Shown: in pieces, positions 43,001-57,800 of the stretch
Layout: each line of letters opens with the position of its first letter
Numbering within the stretch: position 1 is the first letter of the stretch
Source: Megachile rotundata
Taxonomy: Eukaryota; Arthropoda; Insecta; Hymenoptera; Megachilidae
Direction of reading: 5' to 3'
DNA: 64,000 bases
Assembly (NCBI RefSeq): GCF_050947335.1
Contig: NW_027473689.1
Location: 111,670 to 175,669, forward strand
Position numbers and translations under genes: made by a program
Notes under the pieces: generated by a model
The model's database searches: none
What the model was told of the DNA's origin: nothing
What the model saw: the letters and a program-made list of their open reading frames with translations, nothing else

Positions 43001-46000
43001 GTTAGATTGATAATACTAAGAGTAGTGAGTGTAGTAATTCTCGTTCTATCGATCATATAAGCATAATATGGCTAATAATATGAGTTAGATTGATAATAAT
43101 AAGAGTAATAAGTATAGTAATTGTCGTTCTATCGATCATATAAGCATAATATGGCTAATAATATGAGTTAGATTGATAATACCAAGAGTAGTGAGTATAG
43201 TAATTCTCGTTCTATCGATCATATAAGCATAATATGGCTAATAATATGAGTTAGATTGATAATACTAAGAGTAGTGAGTATAGTAATTCTCGTTCTATCG
43301 AACATAGAAGCATAATATGGCTAATAATATGAGTTAGATTGATAATAGTAAGTGTAATAAGTAAAGTAATTGTCCGTTCTATCCACCATTTAAGCATAAT
43401 ATGGCTAATAATATGAGTTAGATTGATAATAATAAGAGTAATGAGTATAGTAATTGTAGTTCTATCGATCATATCTGCATAATATGGTTAATAATATGAG
43501 TTAGATTCATAATAATGAGAGTAATAAGTATAGTAATTGTCGTTCTGTCGATCATATAAGCATAATATGGCTAATAATATGAGTTAGATTGATAATAATA
43601 AGAGTAATAAGTATTAGCAATTGTCGTTCTATCGATCATTTAAACATAATATGGCTAATAATATGAGTTAGATTGATAATAATAAGAATAATAAGTATAG
43701 TAATTGTCGTTCTATCGATCATATAAGCATAATATGGCTAATAATATGTGTTAGGTTGATAATAATAAGAGTAATAGGTATAGAAAATGTCGTGCTATCG
43801 ATCATGTCTGCATAATATGGTTAATAATATGAGTTAGATTGATAATAATAAGAGTAATAAGTATAGTAATTGTCGTTCTATCGATCATATAAGCATAATA
43901 TGGCTAATAATATGAGTTAGGTTGATAATAATAAGAGTAATAAGTATAGTGATTGTCGTTCTATCGATCATATAAGCATAATATGGGTAATAACATGAGT
44001 TGGATTGATAATAATAAGAGTAATGAGTATAGTAATTGTAGTTCTATCGATCATATTAGCATAATATGGTTAATAATATGAGTTAGATTGATAATAATAA
44101 GAGTAATAAGTATAGTATTTGTCGTTCTATCGATCATATAAGCATAATATGGCTAATAATATGAGTTAGATTGATGATAATAAGAGTAATAAGTATAGTA
44201 ATTGTCGTTCTATCGATCATATAAGCATAATATGGCTAATAATATCAGTTAGATTAATAATAATAAGAGTAATGAGTATAGTAATTGTAGTTCTATCGAT
44301 CATATCTGCATAATATGGTTAATAATATGAGTTAGATTCATAATAATAAGAGTAATAAGTATAGTAATTGTCGTTCTATCGATCATATAAGCATAATATG
44401 GCTAATAATATGAGTTAGATTTATAATAATAAGAGCAATAAGTATAGTAATTGTTGTTCTATCGATCATTTAAGCATAATATGGCTAATAATATGAGTTA
44501 GGTTGATAATAATAAGAGTAATAAGTACAGTGATTGTCGGTCTATCGATCAAATTTGCATAATATGGTTAATAATATGAGTTAGATTGATAACAGTGAGT
44601 GTAATAAGTATAGTAATTGTCGTTCTATCGATCATTTAAGCATAATATGGCTAATAATATGAGTTAGATTGATAATAATAAGAGTAATAAGTATAGTAAT
44701 TGTCGTTCTATCGATCATATAAGCATTAATACGGCTAATAATATGAGTTAGATTGATAATGATAAGAGTAATAAGTATAGTAATTGTCGTTCTATCGATC
44801 ATATAAGCATAATATGGCTAATAATATGAGTTAGATTGATAATACCAAGAGTAGTGAGTATAGTAATTCTCGTTCTATCGATCATATAAGCATAATAAGG
44901 CTAATAATATGAGTTAGATTGATAATACTAAGAGTAGTGAGTATAGTAATTCTCGTTCTATCGAACATAGAAGCATAATATGGCTAATAATATGAGTTAG
45001 ATTGATAATAGTAAGAGTAATAAGTAAAGTAATTGTCGTTCTATCCACCATTTAAGCATAATATGGCTAATAATATGAGTTAGATTGATAATAATAAGAG
45101 TAATGAGTATAGTAATTGTAGTTCTATCGATCATATCTGCATAATGTGGTTAATAATATGAGTTAGATTCATAATAATGAGAGTAATAAGTATAGTAATT
45201 GTCGTTCTGTCGATCATATAAGCATAATATGGCTAATAATATGAGTTAGATTGATAATAATAAGAGTAATAAGTATAGCAATTGTCGTTCTATCGATCAT
45301 TTAAAACATAATATGGCTAATAATATGAGTTAGATTGATAATAATAAGAATAATAAGTATAGTAATTGTCGTTCTATCGATCATATAAGCATAATATGGC
45401 TAATAATATGTGTTAGGTTGATAATAATAAGAGTAATAGGTATAGAAAATGTCGTGCTATCGATCATGTCTGCATAATATGGTTAATAATATGAGTTAGA
45501 TTGATAATAATAAGAGTAATAAGTATAGTAATTGTCGTTCTATCGATCATATAAGCATAATATGGCTAATAATATGAGTTAGGTTGATAATAATAAGAGT
45601 AATAAGTATAGTGATTGTCGTTCTATCGATCATATAAGCATAATATGGGTAATAACATGAGTTGGATTGATAATAATAAGAGTAATGAGTATAGTAATTG
45701 TAGTTCTATCGATCATATTAGCATAATATGGTTAATAATATGAGTTAGATTGATAATAATAAGAGTAATAAGTATAGTATTTGTCGTTCTATCGATCATA
45801 TAAGCATAATATGGCTAATAATATGAGTTAGATTGATGATAATAAGAGTAATAAGTATAGTAATTGTCGTTCTATCGATCATATAAGCATTAATATGGCT
45901 AATAATATCAGTTAGATTAATAATAATAAGAGTAATGAGTATAGTAATTGTAGTTCTATCGATCATATCTGCATAATATGGTTAATAATATGAGTTAGAT

Positions 46001-48875
46001 TCATAATAATAAGAGTAATAAGTATAGTAATTGTCGTTCTATCGATCATATAAGCATAATATGGCTAATAATATGAGTTAGATTTATAATAATAAGAGCA
46101 ATAAGTATAGTAATTGTTGTTCTATCGATCATTTAAGCATAATATGGCTAATAATATGAGTTAGGTTGATAATAATAAGAGTAATAAGTATAGTGATTGT
46201 CGGTCTATCGATCAAATTTGCATAATATGGTTAATAATATGAGTTAGATTGATAACAGTGAGTGTAATAAGTATAGTAATTGTCGTTCTATCGATCATTT
46301 AAGCATAATATGGCTAATAATATGAGTTAGATTGATAATAATAAGAGTAATAAGTATAGTAATTGTCGTTCTATCGATCATATAAGCATAATACGGCTAA
46401 TAATATGACTTAGATTGATAATGATAAGAGTAATAAGTACAGTAATTGTCGTTCTGTCGTTCATATAAGCATAATATGGCTAATAATATGAGTTAGGTTG
46501 ATAATAATAAGAGTAATAAGTATAGTAATTGTCGTTATATCGATAATATAAGCATAATATGGCTAATAGTATGAGTTAGGTTGATAATAATAAGAGTAAT
46601 AAGTATAGTGATTGTCGTTCTATCGATCAAATTTGCATAATATGGTTAATAATATGAGTTTCATTGATAACAGTGAGTGTAATAAGTATAGTAATTGTCG
46701 TTCTGTCGATCATATAAGCATAATATGGCTAATAATATGCGTTAGATTGATAATATTAACAGTAATAAGTATAGTAATTGTCGTTTCTATCGATAATATA
46801 AGCATAATATGGCTATAGTATGAGTTAGGTTGATAATAATAAGAGTAATAAGTATAGTAATTGTCGTTCTATCGATCATTTAAGCATAATATGGCTAATA
46901 ATATGAGTTAGATTGATAATAATAAGAGTAACAAGTATAGTAATTGTCGTTCTATCGATCATATAAGCATAATACGGCTAATAATATGACTTAGATTGAT
47001 AATGATAAGAGTAATAAGTACAGTAATTGTCGTTCTGTCGTTCATATAAGCATAATATGGCTAATAATATGAGTTAGATTGATAATAATAAGAGTAATAA
47101 GTATAGTAATTGTCGTTATATCGATAATATAAGCACAATATGGCTAATAGTATGAGTTAGGTTGATAATAATAAGAGTAATAAGTATAGTGATTGTCGTT
47201 CTATCGATCATATAAGCATAATATGGCTAATAATATGAGTCAGGTTGATAATAATAAGAGTAATAAGTAGAGTGATTGTCGTTCTATCGATCAAATTTGC
47301 ATAATATGGTTAATAATATGAGTTTTATTGATAACAGTGAGTGTAATAAGTATAGTAATTGTCGTTCTGTCGATCATATAAGCATAATATGGCTAATAAT
47401 ATGCGTTAGACTGATAATATTAAGAGTAATAAGTATAGTAATTGTCGTTCTATCGATAATATAAGCATAATATGGCTAATAATATGAGTTAGGTTGATAA
47501 TAATAAGAGTAATAAGTATAGTGATTGTCGTTCTATCGATCATATAAGCATAATATGGGTAATAACATGAGTTGGATTGATAATAATAAGAGTAATGAGT
47601 ATAGTAATTGTAGTTCTATCGATCATATTAGCATAATATGGTTAATAATATGAGTTAGATCGATAATAGTAAGAGTAATAAGTATAGTATTTGTCGTTCT
47701 ATCGATCATATAAGCATAATATGGCTAATAATATGAGTTAGATTGATGATAATAAGAGTAATAAGTATAGTAATTGTCGTTCTATCGATCATATAAGCAT
47801 AATATGGCTAATAATATCAGTTAGATTAATAATAATAAGAGTAATGAGTATAGTAATTGTAGTTCTATCGATCATATCTGCATAATATGGTTAATAATAT
47901 GAGTTAGATTCATAATAATAAGAGTAATAAGTATAGTAATTGTCGTTCTATCGATCATATAAGCATAATATGGCTAATAATATGAGTTAGGTTGATAATA
48001 ATAAGAGTAATAAGTATAGTGATTGTCGGTCTATCGATCAAATTTGCATAATATGGTTAATAATATGAGTTAGATTGATAACAGTGAGTGTAATAAGTAT
48101 AGTAATTGTCGTTCTATCGATCATTTAAGCATAATATGGCTAATAATATGAGTTAGATTGATAATAATAAGAGTAATAAGTATAGTAATTGTCGTTCTAA
48201 TCGATCATATAAGCATAATACGGCTAATAATATGACTTAGATTGATAATGATAAGAGTAATAAGTACAGTAATTGTCGTTCTGTCGTTCATATAAGCATA
48301 ATATGGCTAATAATATGAGTTAGGTTGATAATAATAAGAGTAATAAGTATAGTAATTGTCGTTATATCGATAATATAAGCATAATATGGCTAATAGTATG
48401 AGTTAGGTTGATAATAATAAGAGTAATAAGTATAGTGATTGTCGTTCTATCGATCAAATTTGCATAATATGGTTAATAATATGAGTTTTATTGATAACAG
48501 TGAGTGTAATAAGTATAGTAATTGTCGTTCTGTCGATCATATAAGCATAATATGGCTAATAATATGCGTTAGATTGATAATATTAACAGTAATAAGTATA
48601 GTAATTGTCGTTCTATCGATAATATAAGCATAATATGGCTAATAGTATGAGTTAGGTTGATAATAATAAGAGTAATAAGTATAGTAATTGTCGTTCTATC
48701 GATCATTTAAGCATAATATGGCTAATAATATGAGTTAGATTGATAATAATAAGAGTAACAAGTATAGTAATTGTCGTTCTATCGATCATATAAGCATAAT
48801 ACGGCTAATAATATGACTTAGATTGATAATGATAAGAGTAATAAGTACAGTAATTGTCGTTACTGTCGTTCATAT
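33873..48875. repeat. Left arm of a giant inverted repeat (palindrome)
   Basis: These 15,003 bp are the reverse complement, monomer by monomer, of 48,883-64,000. Diagnostic variants found only once on this strand in block 2 have mirrored partners at the expected distance: TACAGTGATTGTCGG 44,526-44,540 with 53,259-53,273; AGTGTAATAAGTAAAG 43,351-43,366 with 54,446-54,461; GATCTATCGA 41,631-41,640 with 56,181-56,190; GCATAGTATGG 41,483-41,493 with 56,329-56,339; GTATAATAATTCTCG 41,035-41,049 with 56,774-56,788; GATAACGATAACAG 40,516-40,529 with 57,294-57,307. The outer limit is set by the window end, so the arm may be longer. Confidence 0.93.
37340..40250 (-). repeat. Partial further copy of the large repeat (offset 8,134 bp from copy B)
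   Basis: From about 37.5 to about 40.2 kb the monomer order follows copy B (29.4-32.8 kb), first at an offset of 8,134 bp or 98 monomers: TAATAAATATAG lies at 37,625 and 29,491. It also matches 13.2-14.6 kb, where the same marker is at 13,472 (offset 24,153 bp, 291 monomers). It shifts to 90 monomers downstream: GCATAATGTGG at 38,742 against 31,272. Substitutions found only here on the + strand include ATCAGTTAGATTGATAAT near 38,508 and ATGAATTAGATTTATAAT near 40,172. Confidence 0.75.
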
Positions 48876-48882
48876 AAGCATA
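40741..48882 (-). repeat. Satellite segment with the first indel errors (contig-end quality)
   Basis: Up to here spacing is exactly 83n. From 40,741 onward, single-base insertions appear: ATAGGTTAAT (40,741), AGCAATAATATGG (about 41,400), AATCATGGG (about 41,739), TGTCCGTTC (about 43,374), GTATTAGCAATT (about 43,614), AGCATTAATACGG (about 44,727), TTTAAAACAT (about 45,303), AGCATTAATATGG (about 45,890), GTCGTTTCTATCG (about 46,784), CTAATCGATC (about 48,199) and CGTTACTGTCG (about 48,862), plus one deletion at GGCTATAGT (about 46,815). The net +8 bp by 46,612 matches the 13,371-bp offset from copy B (161 x 83 + 8). Local duplications include 43.8-44.7 kb against 45.4-46.4 kb (20 monomers) and 46.6 kb against 48.4 kb (22 monomers). 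Confidence 0.85.
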
Positions 48883-48897
48883 ATATAAACGACAGAA
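48861..48897. repeat. Palindrome centre and orientation-switch junction
   Basis: The sequence runs CTGTCGTTCATAT (48,863-48,875), a 7-nt spacer AAGCATA (48,876-48,882), then ATATAAACGACAG (48,883-48,895). The flanks are reverse complements apart from one mismatch (C48871 against A48887) and continue as such for about 15 kb on both sides. A normal monomer would continue AATATGGCTAATAA after AAGCAT. ATAT (48,883-48,886) fits both the left monomer and the right monomer and is a possible microhomology at the join. No unique sequence separates the arms. Confidence 0.93.
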
Positions 48898-51800
48898 CGA
48901 CAATTACTGTACTTATTACTCTTATCATTATCAATCTAAGTCATATTATTAGCCGTATTATGCTTATATGATCGATAGAACGACAATTACTATACTTGTT
49001 ACTCTTATTATTATCAATCTAACTCATATTATTAGCCATATTATGCTTAAAATGATCCGACTAGAACGACAATTACTATACTTATTACTCTTATTATTAT
49101 CAACCCTAACTCATACTATTAGCCATATTATGCTTATATTATCGATAGAACGACAATTACTATACTTATTACTGTTAATATTATCAATCTAACGCATATT
49201 ATTAGCCATATTATGCTTATATGATCGACAGAAACGACAATTACTATACTTATTACACTCACTGTTATCAATAAAACTCATATTATTAACCATATTATGC
49301 AAATTTGATCGATAGAACGACAATCACTATACTTATTAACTCTTATTATTATCAACCTAACTCATACCTATTAGCCATATTATGCTTCATATTATCGATA
49401 TAACGACAATACTACTATACTTATTAACTCTTATTATTATCAACCCTAACTCATATTATTAGCCATATTATGCTTATATGAACGACAGAACGACAATTAC
49501 TGTACTTATTACTCTTATCATTATCAATCTAAGTCATATTATTAGCCGTATTATGCTTATATGATCGATAGAACGACAATTACATATACTTATTACTCTT
49601 ATTATTATCAATCTAACTCATATTATTAGCCATATTATGCTTAAATGATCGACTAGAACGACAATTACTATACTTATTACACTCACTGTTATCAATCTAA
49701 CTCATATTATTAACCATATTATGCAAATTTGATCGATAGACCGACAATCACTATACTTATTACTCTTATTATTATCAACCTAACTCATATTATTAGCCAT
49801 ATTATGCTTATATGATCGATAGAACGACAATTACTATACTTATTACTCTTATTATTATGAATCTAACTCATATTATTAACCATATTATGCAGATATGATC
49901 GATAGAACTACAATTACTATACTCATTACTCTTATTATTATTAATCTAACTGATATTATTAGCCATATTCATGCTTATATGATCGATAGAACGACAATTA
50001 CTATACTTATTACTCTTATTATCATCAATCTAACTCATATTATTAGCCATATTATGCTTATATGATCGATAGAACGACAAATACTATACTTATTACTCTT
50101 ACTATTATCGATCTAACTCATATTATTAACCATATTATGCTAATATGATCGATAGAACTACAATTACTATACTCATTACTCTTATTATTATCAATCCAAC
50201 TCATGTTATTACCCCATATTATGCTTATATGATCGATAGAAACGACAATCACTATACTTATTACTCTTATTATTAACAACCCTAACTCATATTATTAGCC
50301 ATATTATGCTTATATTATCGATAGAACGACAATTACTATACTTATTACTCTTAATATTATCAGTCTAACGCATAATTATTAGCCATATTATGCTTATATG
50401 ATCGACAGAACGACAATTACTATACTTATTACACTCACTGTTATCAATAAAACTCATATTATTAACCATATTATGCAAATTTGATCGATAGAACGACAAT
50501 CACTCTACTTATTACTCTTATTATTATCAACCTGACTCATATTATTAGCCATATTATGCTTATATGATCGATAGAAACGACAATCACCTATACTTATTAC
50601 TCTTATTATTATCAACCTAACTCATACTATTAGCCATATTGTGCTCTATATTATCGATATAACGACAATTACTATACTTATTACTCTTATTATTATCAAT
50701 CTAACTCATATTATTAGCCATATTTATGCTTATATGAACGACAGAACGACAATTACTGTACTTATTACTCTTATCATTATCAATCTAAGTCATATTATTA
50801 GCCGTATTATGCTTATATGATCGATAGAACGACAATTACTATACTTGTTACTCTTATTATTATCAATCTAACTCATATTATTAGCCATATTATGCTTAAA
50901 TGATCGATAGAACGACAATTACTCCTACTTATTACTCTTATTATTATCAACCTAACTCATACTATTAGCCATATTATGCTTAATATTATCGATAGAACGA
51001 CAATTACTATACTTATTACTGTTAATATTATCAATCTAACGCATATTATTAGCCATATTATGCTTATATGATCGACAGAACGACAATTACTATACTTATT
51101 ACACTCACTGTTATCAATGAAACTCATATTATTAACCATATTATGCAAATTTGATCGATAGAACGACAATCACTATACTTATTACTCTTATTATTATCAA
51201 CCTAACTCATACTATTAGCCATATTATGCTCTATATTATCGATATAACGACAATTACTATACTTATTACTCTTATTATTATCAACCCTAACTCATATTAT
51301 TAGCCATATTATGCTTATATGAACGACAGAACGACAATTACTGTACTTATTACTCTTATCATTATCAATCTAAGTCATATTATTAGCCGTATTATGCTTT
51401 ATATGATCGATAGAACGACAACTTACTATACTTATTACTCTTATTATTATCAATCTAACTCATATTATTAGCCATATTATGCTTAAATGATCGATAGAAC
51501 GACAATTACTATACTTATTACACTCACCTGTTATCAATCTAACTCATATTATTAACCATATTATGCAAAATTTGATCGATAGACCGACAATCACAATACT
51601 TATTACTCTTATTATTATCAACCTACTCATATTATTAGCCATATTATGCTTAAATGATCGATTAGAACAACAATTACTATACTTATTGCTCTTATTATTA
51701 TAAATCTAACTCATATTATTAGCCATATTATGCTTATATGATCGATAGAACGACAATTACTATACTTCATTACTCTTATTATTATGAATCTAACTCATAT

Positions 51801-54800
51801 TATTAACCATATTATGCAGATATGATCGATAGAACTACAATTACTATACTCATTACTCTTATTATTATTAATCTAACTGATATTATTAGCCATATTATGC
51901 TTATATGATCGATAGAACGACAATTACTATACTTATTACTCTTATTATCATCAATCTAACTCATATTATTAGCCATATTATGCTTATATGATCGATTAGA
52001 ACGACAAATACTATACCTTATTACTCTCTATTATTATCAATCTAACTCATATTATTAACCATATTATGCTAATATGATCGATAGAACTACAATTACTATA
52101 CTCATTACTCTTATTATTATCAATCCAACTCACTGTTATTACCCATATTATGCTTATATGATCGATAGAACGACAATCACTATACTTATTACTCTTATTA
52201 TTATCAACCTAACTCATATTATTAGCCATATTATGCTTATATGATCGATAGAACGACAATTACTATACTTATTACTCTTATTATTATCAATCTAACTCAT
52301 ATTATTAACCATATTATGCAGACATGATCGATAGCACGACATTTTCTATACCTATTACTCTTATTATTATCAACCTAACACATATTATTAGCCATATTAT
52401 GCTTATATGATCGATAGAACGACAATTACTATACTTATTATTCTTATTATTATCAATCTAACTCATATTATTAGCCCATATTATGTTTAAATGATCGATA
52501 GAACGACAATTGCTATACTTATTACTCTTATTATTATCAATCTAACTCATATTATTAGCCATATTATGCTTATATGATCGACAGAACGACAATTACTATA
52601 CCTTATTACTCTCATTATTATGAATCTAACTCATATTATTAACCACCATTATGCAGATATGATCGATAGAACTACAATTACTATACTCATTACTCTTATT
52701 ATTATCAATCTAACTCATATTATTAGCCATATTATGCTTAAATGGTGGATAGAACGACAATTACTTTACTTATTACTCTTACTATTATCAATCCTAACTC
52801 ATATTATTAGCCATATTATGCTTCTATGTTCGATAGAACGAGAATTACTATACTCAACTACTCTTAGTCATTCATCAACTCTAACTCATATTATTAGCCT
52901 TATTATGCTTATATGATCGATAGAACGAGAATTACTATACTCACTACTCTTGGTATTATCAATCTAACTCATATTATTAGCCATATTATGCTTATATGAT
53001 CGATAGAACGACAATTACTATACTTATTACTCTTATCATTATCAATCTAACTCATATTATTAGCCGTATTATGCTTATATGATCGATAGAACGACAATTA
53101 CTATACTTATTACTCTTATTATTATCAATCTAACTCATATTTATTAGCCATATTATGCTTAAATGATCGATAGAACGACAATTACTATACTTATTACACT
53201 CACTGTTATCAATCTAACTCATATTATTAACCATATTATGCAAAATTTGATCGATAGACCGACAATCACTGTACTTATTACTCTTATTATTATCAACCTA
53301 ACTCAATATTATTAGCCATAATTATGCTTAAATGATCGATAGAACAACAATTACCTATACTTATTGCTCTTATTATTATAAATCTAACTCATATTATTAG
53401 CCAATATTATGCTTATATGACTCGATAGAACGACAATTACTATACTTATTACTCTTATTATTATGAATCTAACTCATATTATTAACCATATTATGCAGAT
53501 ATGATCGATAGAACTACAATTACTATACTCATTAACTCTTATTATTATTAATCTAACTGATATTATTAGCCATATTATGCTTATATGATCGAATAGAACG
53601 ACAATTACTATACTTATTACTCTTATCTATCATCAATCTAACTCATATTATTAGCCCATATTATGCTTATATGATCGATTAGAACGACAAATACTATACT
53701 TATTACTCTTATTATTATCAATCTAACTCATATTATTAACCATATTATGCTAATATGATCGATAGAACTACAATTACTATACTCATTACTCTTATTATTA
53801 TCAATCCAACTCATGTTATTACCCATATTATGCTTATATGATCGATAGAACGACAATCACCTATACTTATTACTCTTATTATTATCAACCTAAACTCATA
53901 TTATTAGCCATATTATGCTTATATGATCGATAGAACGACAATTACTATACTTATTACTCTTATTATTATCAATCTAACTCATATTATTAACCATATTATG
54001 CAGACATGATCGATAGCACGACATTTTCTATACCTATTACTCTTATTATTATCAACCTAACACATATTATTAGCCATATTATGCTTATATGATCGATAGA
54101 ACGACAATTACTATACTTATTATTCTTATTATTATCAATCTAACTCATATTATTAGCCATATTATGTTTAAATGATCGATAGAACGACAATTGCTATACT
54201 TATTACTCTTATTATTATCAATCTAACTCATATTATTAGCCATATTATGCTTATATGATCGACCAGAACGACAATTACTATACTTATTACTCTCATTATT
54301 ATGAATCTAACTCATATTATTAAACCATATTATGCAGATATGATCGATAGAACTACAATTACTATACTCATTACTCTTATTATTATCAATCTAACTCATA
54401 TTATTAGCCATATTATGCTTAAATGGTGGAATAGAACGACAATTACTTTACTTATTACACTTACTATTATCAATCTAACTCATATTATTAGCCATATTAT
54501 GCTTCTATGTTCGATAGAACGAGAATTACTATACTCACTACTCTTAGTATTATCAATCTAACTCATATTATTAGCCATATTATGCTTATATGATCGATAG
54601 AACGAGAATTACTATACTCACTACTCTTGGTATTATCAATCTAACTCATATTACTTAGCCATATTATGCTTATATGATCGATAGAACGACCAATTACTAT
54701 ACTTATTACTCTTACTTATTATCAATCTAACTCATATTATTAGCCACTATTATGCTTATATGATCGATAGAACGAGAATTACTACACTCACTACTCTTAG

Positions 54801-57800
54801 TATTATCAATCTAACTCATATTATTAGCCACATTATGCTTATATTATCGATAGAACGACAATTACTATACTTATTACTGTTATTATTATCAATCTAACTC
54901 ATATTATTAGCCATATTATGCTTATATGATCGATAGAACGACAATTACTATACTTATTACTCTTATTATTATGAATCTAACTCATATTATTAACCATATT
55001 ATGCAGATATGATCGATAGAACTACAATTACTATACTCATTACTCTTATTATTATTAATCTAACTGATATTATTAGCCATATTATGCTTATATGATCGAT
55101 AGAACGACAATTACTATACTTATTACTCTTATTATCATCAATCTAACTCATATTATTAGCCATATTATGCTTATATGATCGATAGAACGACAAATACTAT
55201 ACTTATTACTCTTACTATTATCAATCTAACTCATATTATTAACCATATTATGCTAATATGATCGATAGAACTACAATTACTATACTCATTACTCTTATTA
55301 TTATCAATCCCAACTCATGTTATTACCCATATTATGCTTATATGATCGATAGAACGACAATCACTATACTTATTACTCTTATTATTATCAACCTAACTCA
55401 TATTATTAGCCATATTATGCTTATATTATCGATAGAACGACAATTACTATACTTATTACACTCACTGTTATCAATCTAACTCATATTATTAACCATATTA
55501 TGCAAATTTGATCGATAGAACGACAATCACTATACTTATTACTCTTATTATTATCAACCTAACTCATATTATTAGCCATATTATGCTTAAATGATCGAAT
55601 AGAACAACAATTACTATACTTATTACTCTTATTATTATAAATCTAACTCATATTATTAGCCATATTATGCTTATATGATCGATAGAACGACAATTACTAT
55701 ACTTATTACTCTTATTATTATGAATCTAACTCATATTATTAACCATATTATGCAGATATGATCGATAGAACTACAATTACTATACTCATTACTCTTATTA
55801 TTATTAATCTAACTGATATTATTAGCCATATTATGCTTATATGATCGATAGAACGACAATTACTATACTTATTACTCTTATTATCATCAATCTAACTCAT
55901 ATTATTAGCCCATATTATGCTTATATGATCGATAGAACGACAAATACTATCACTTATTACTCTTACTATTATCAATCCTAACTCATATTATTAACCATAT
56001 TATGCTAATATGATCGATAGAACTACAATTACTATACTCATTACTCTTATTATTATCAATCCAACTCATGTTATTACCCCATATTATGCTTATATGATCG
56101 ATAGAACGGCAATCACTATACTTATTACTCTTATTATTATCAACCTAACTCATATTATTAGCCATATTATGCTTATATTATCGATAGATCGACAATTACT
56201 ATACTTATTACTGTTAATATTATCAATCTAACGCATATTATTAGCACATATTATGCTTATATGATCGACAGAACGACAATTACTATACTTATTACACTCA
56301 CTGTTATCAATAAAACTCATATTATTAACCATACTATGCAAATTTGATCGATAGAACGACAATCACTCTACTTATTACTCTTATTATTATCAACCTAACT
56401 CATATTATTAGCCATATTATGCTTATATGATCGATATAACGACAATCACTATACTTATTACTCTTATTATTATCAACCTAACTCATATTATTAGCCATAT
56501 TATGATTATATTATCGATATAACGACAATTACTATACTTATTACTGTTATTATTATCAATCTAACTCATATTATTAGCCATATTATGCTTATATGAACGA
56601 CCAGAACGACAATTACTGTACTTATTACTCTTATCATTATCAATCTAACTCATATTATTAGCCATATTATGCTTATATGATCGATAGAACGGCAAATTAC
56701 TATACTTATTACTCTTATTATTATCAATCTAACTCATATTATTAGCCATATTATGCTTATATGATCGATAGAACGAGAATTATTATACTCACTACTCTTA
56801 GTATTATCAATCTAACTCATATTATTAGCCATATTATGCTTATATTATCGATAGAACGACAATTACTATACTTATTACTGTTATTATTATCAATCTAACT
56901 CATATTATTAGCCATATTATGCTTAAATGATCGATAGAACGACAATTACTATACTTATTACTCTTATTATTATCAATCTAACTCATATTATTAGCCATAT
57001 TATGCTTAAATGATCGATAGAACCGACAATTACTATACTTATTACACTCACTGTTATCAATAAAACTCATATTATTAACCATATTATGCAAATTTGATCG
57101 ATAGAACGACAATCACTCTACTTATTACTCTTATTATTATCAATCTAACTCATATTATTAGCCATATTATGCTTATATGATCGATAGAACGACAATCACT
57201 ATACTTATTACTCTTATTATTATCAACCTAACTCATACTAATAGCCATATTGTGCTTATATTATCGATATAACGACAATTACTATACTTATTACTGTTAT
57301 CGTTATCAATCTAAGTCATATTATTAGCCGTATTATGCTTATATGATCGATAGAACGACAATTACTATACTTATTACTCTTATTATTATCAATCTAACTC
57401 ATATTATTAGCCATATTATGCTTAAATGATCGATAGAACGACAATTACTATACTTATTACACTCACTGTTATCAATCTAACTGATATTATTAACCCATAT
57501 TATGCAAATTTGATCGATAGAACGACAATCACTATACTTACTACTCTTATTATTATCAACCTAACTCATATTATTAGCCATATTATGCTTAAATGATCGA
57601 TAGAAACAACAATTACTATACTTATTGCTCTTATTATTATAAATCTAATTCATATTATTAGCCATATTATGCTTATATGATCGATAGAACCGACAATTAC
57701 TATACTTATTACTCTTATTATTATGAATCTAACTCATATTATTAACCATATTATGCAGATATGATCGATAGAACTACAATTACTATAACTCATTACCTCT

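Larger units (their letters stand above)
6450..48882 (-). repeat. 83-bp satellite array, block 2 (reverse orientation)
   Basis: This is the same 83-bp monomer as block 1, now read as its reverse complement: GCATAATATGGCTAATAATA, GAGTTAGATTGATAATAATA, AGAGTAATAAGTATAGTAAT, TGTCGTTCTATCGATCATAT. It holds about 511 monomers. From 6,450 to about 40.7 kb all offsets I checked are exact multiples of 83, which indicates well-polished sequence. From about 40.7 kb single-base insertions appear. The + strand is G-rich here. I see no unique sequence, transposon, gene or RNA anywhere in these 42 kb. Confidence 0.97.

Noticed and set aside
48861..48897. Rho-independent terminator or functional hairpin at the orientation switch
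   Set aside because: The stem continues for 15 kb in each direction, so it is the centre of a giant inverted repeat, not a local hairpin, and there is no T-tract or adjacent gene.
52620..52916. 98-codon open frame and other longer frames in 48.9-58.3 kb
   Set aside because: They depend on single-base insertions in the error-rich right arm. The mirrored positions in the left arm lack the same frames. They are repeat translations, not genes.
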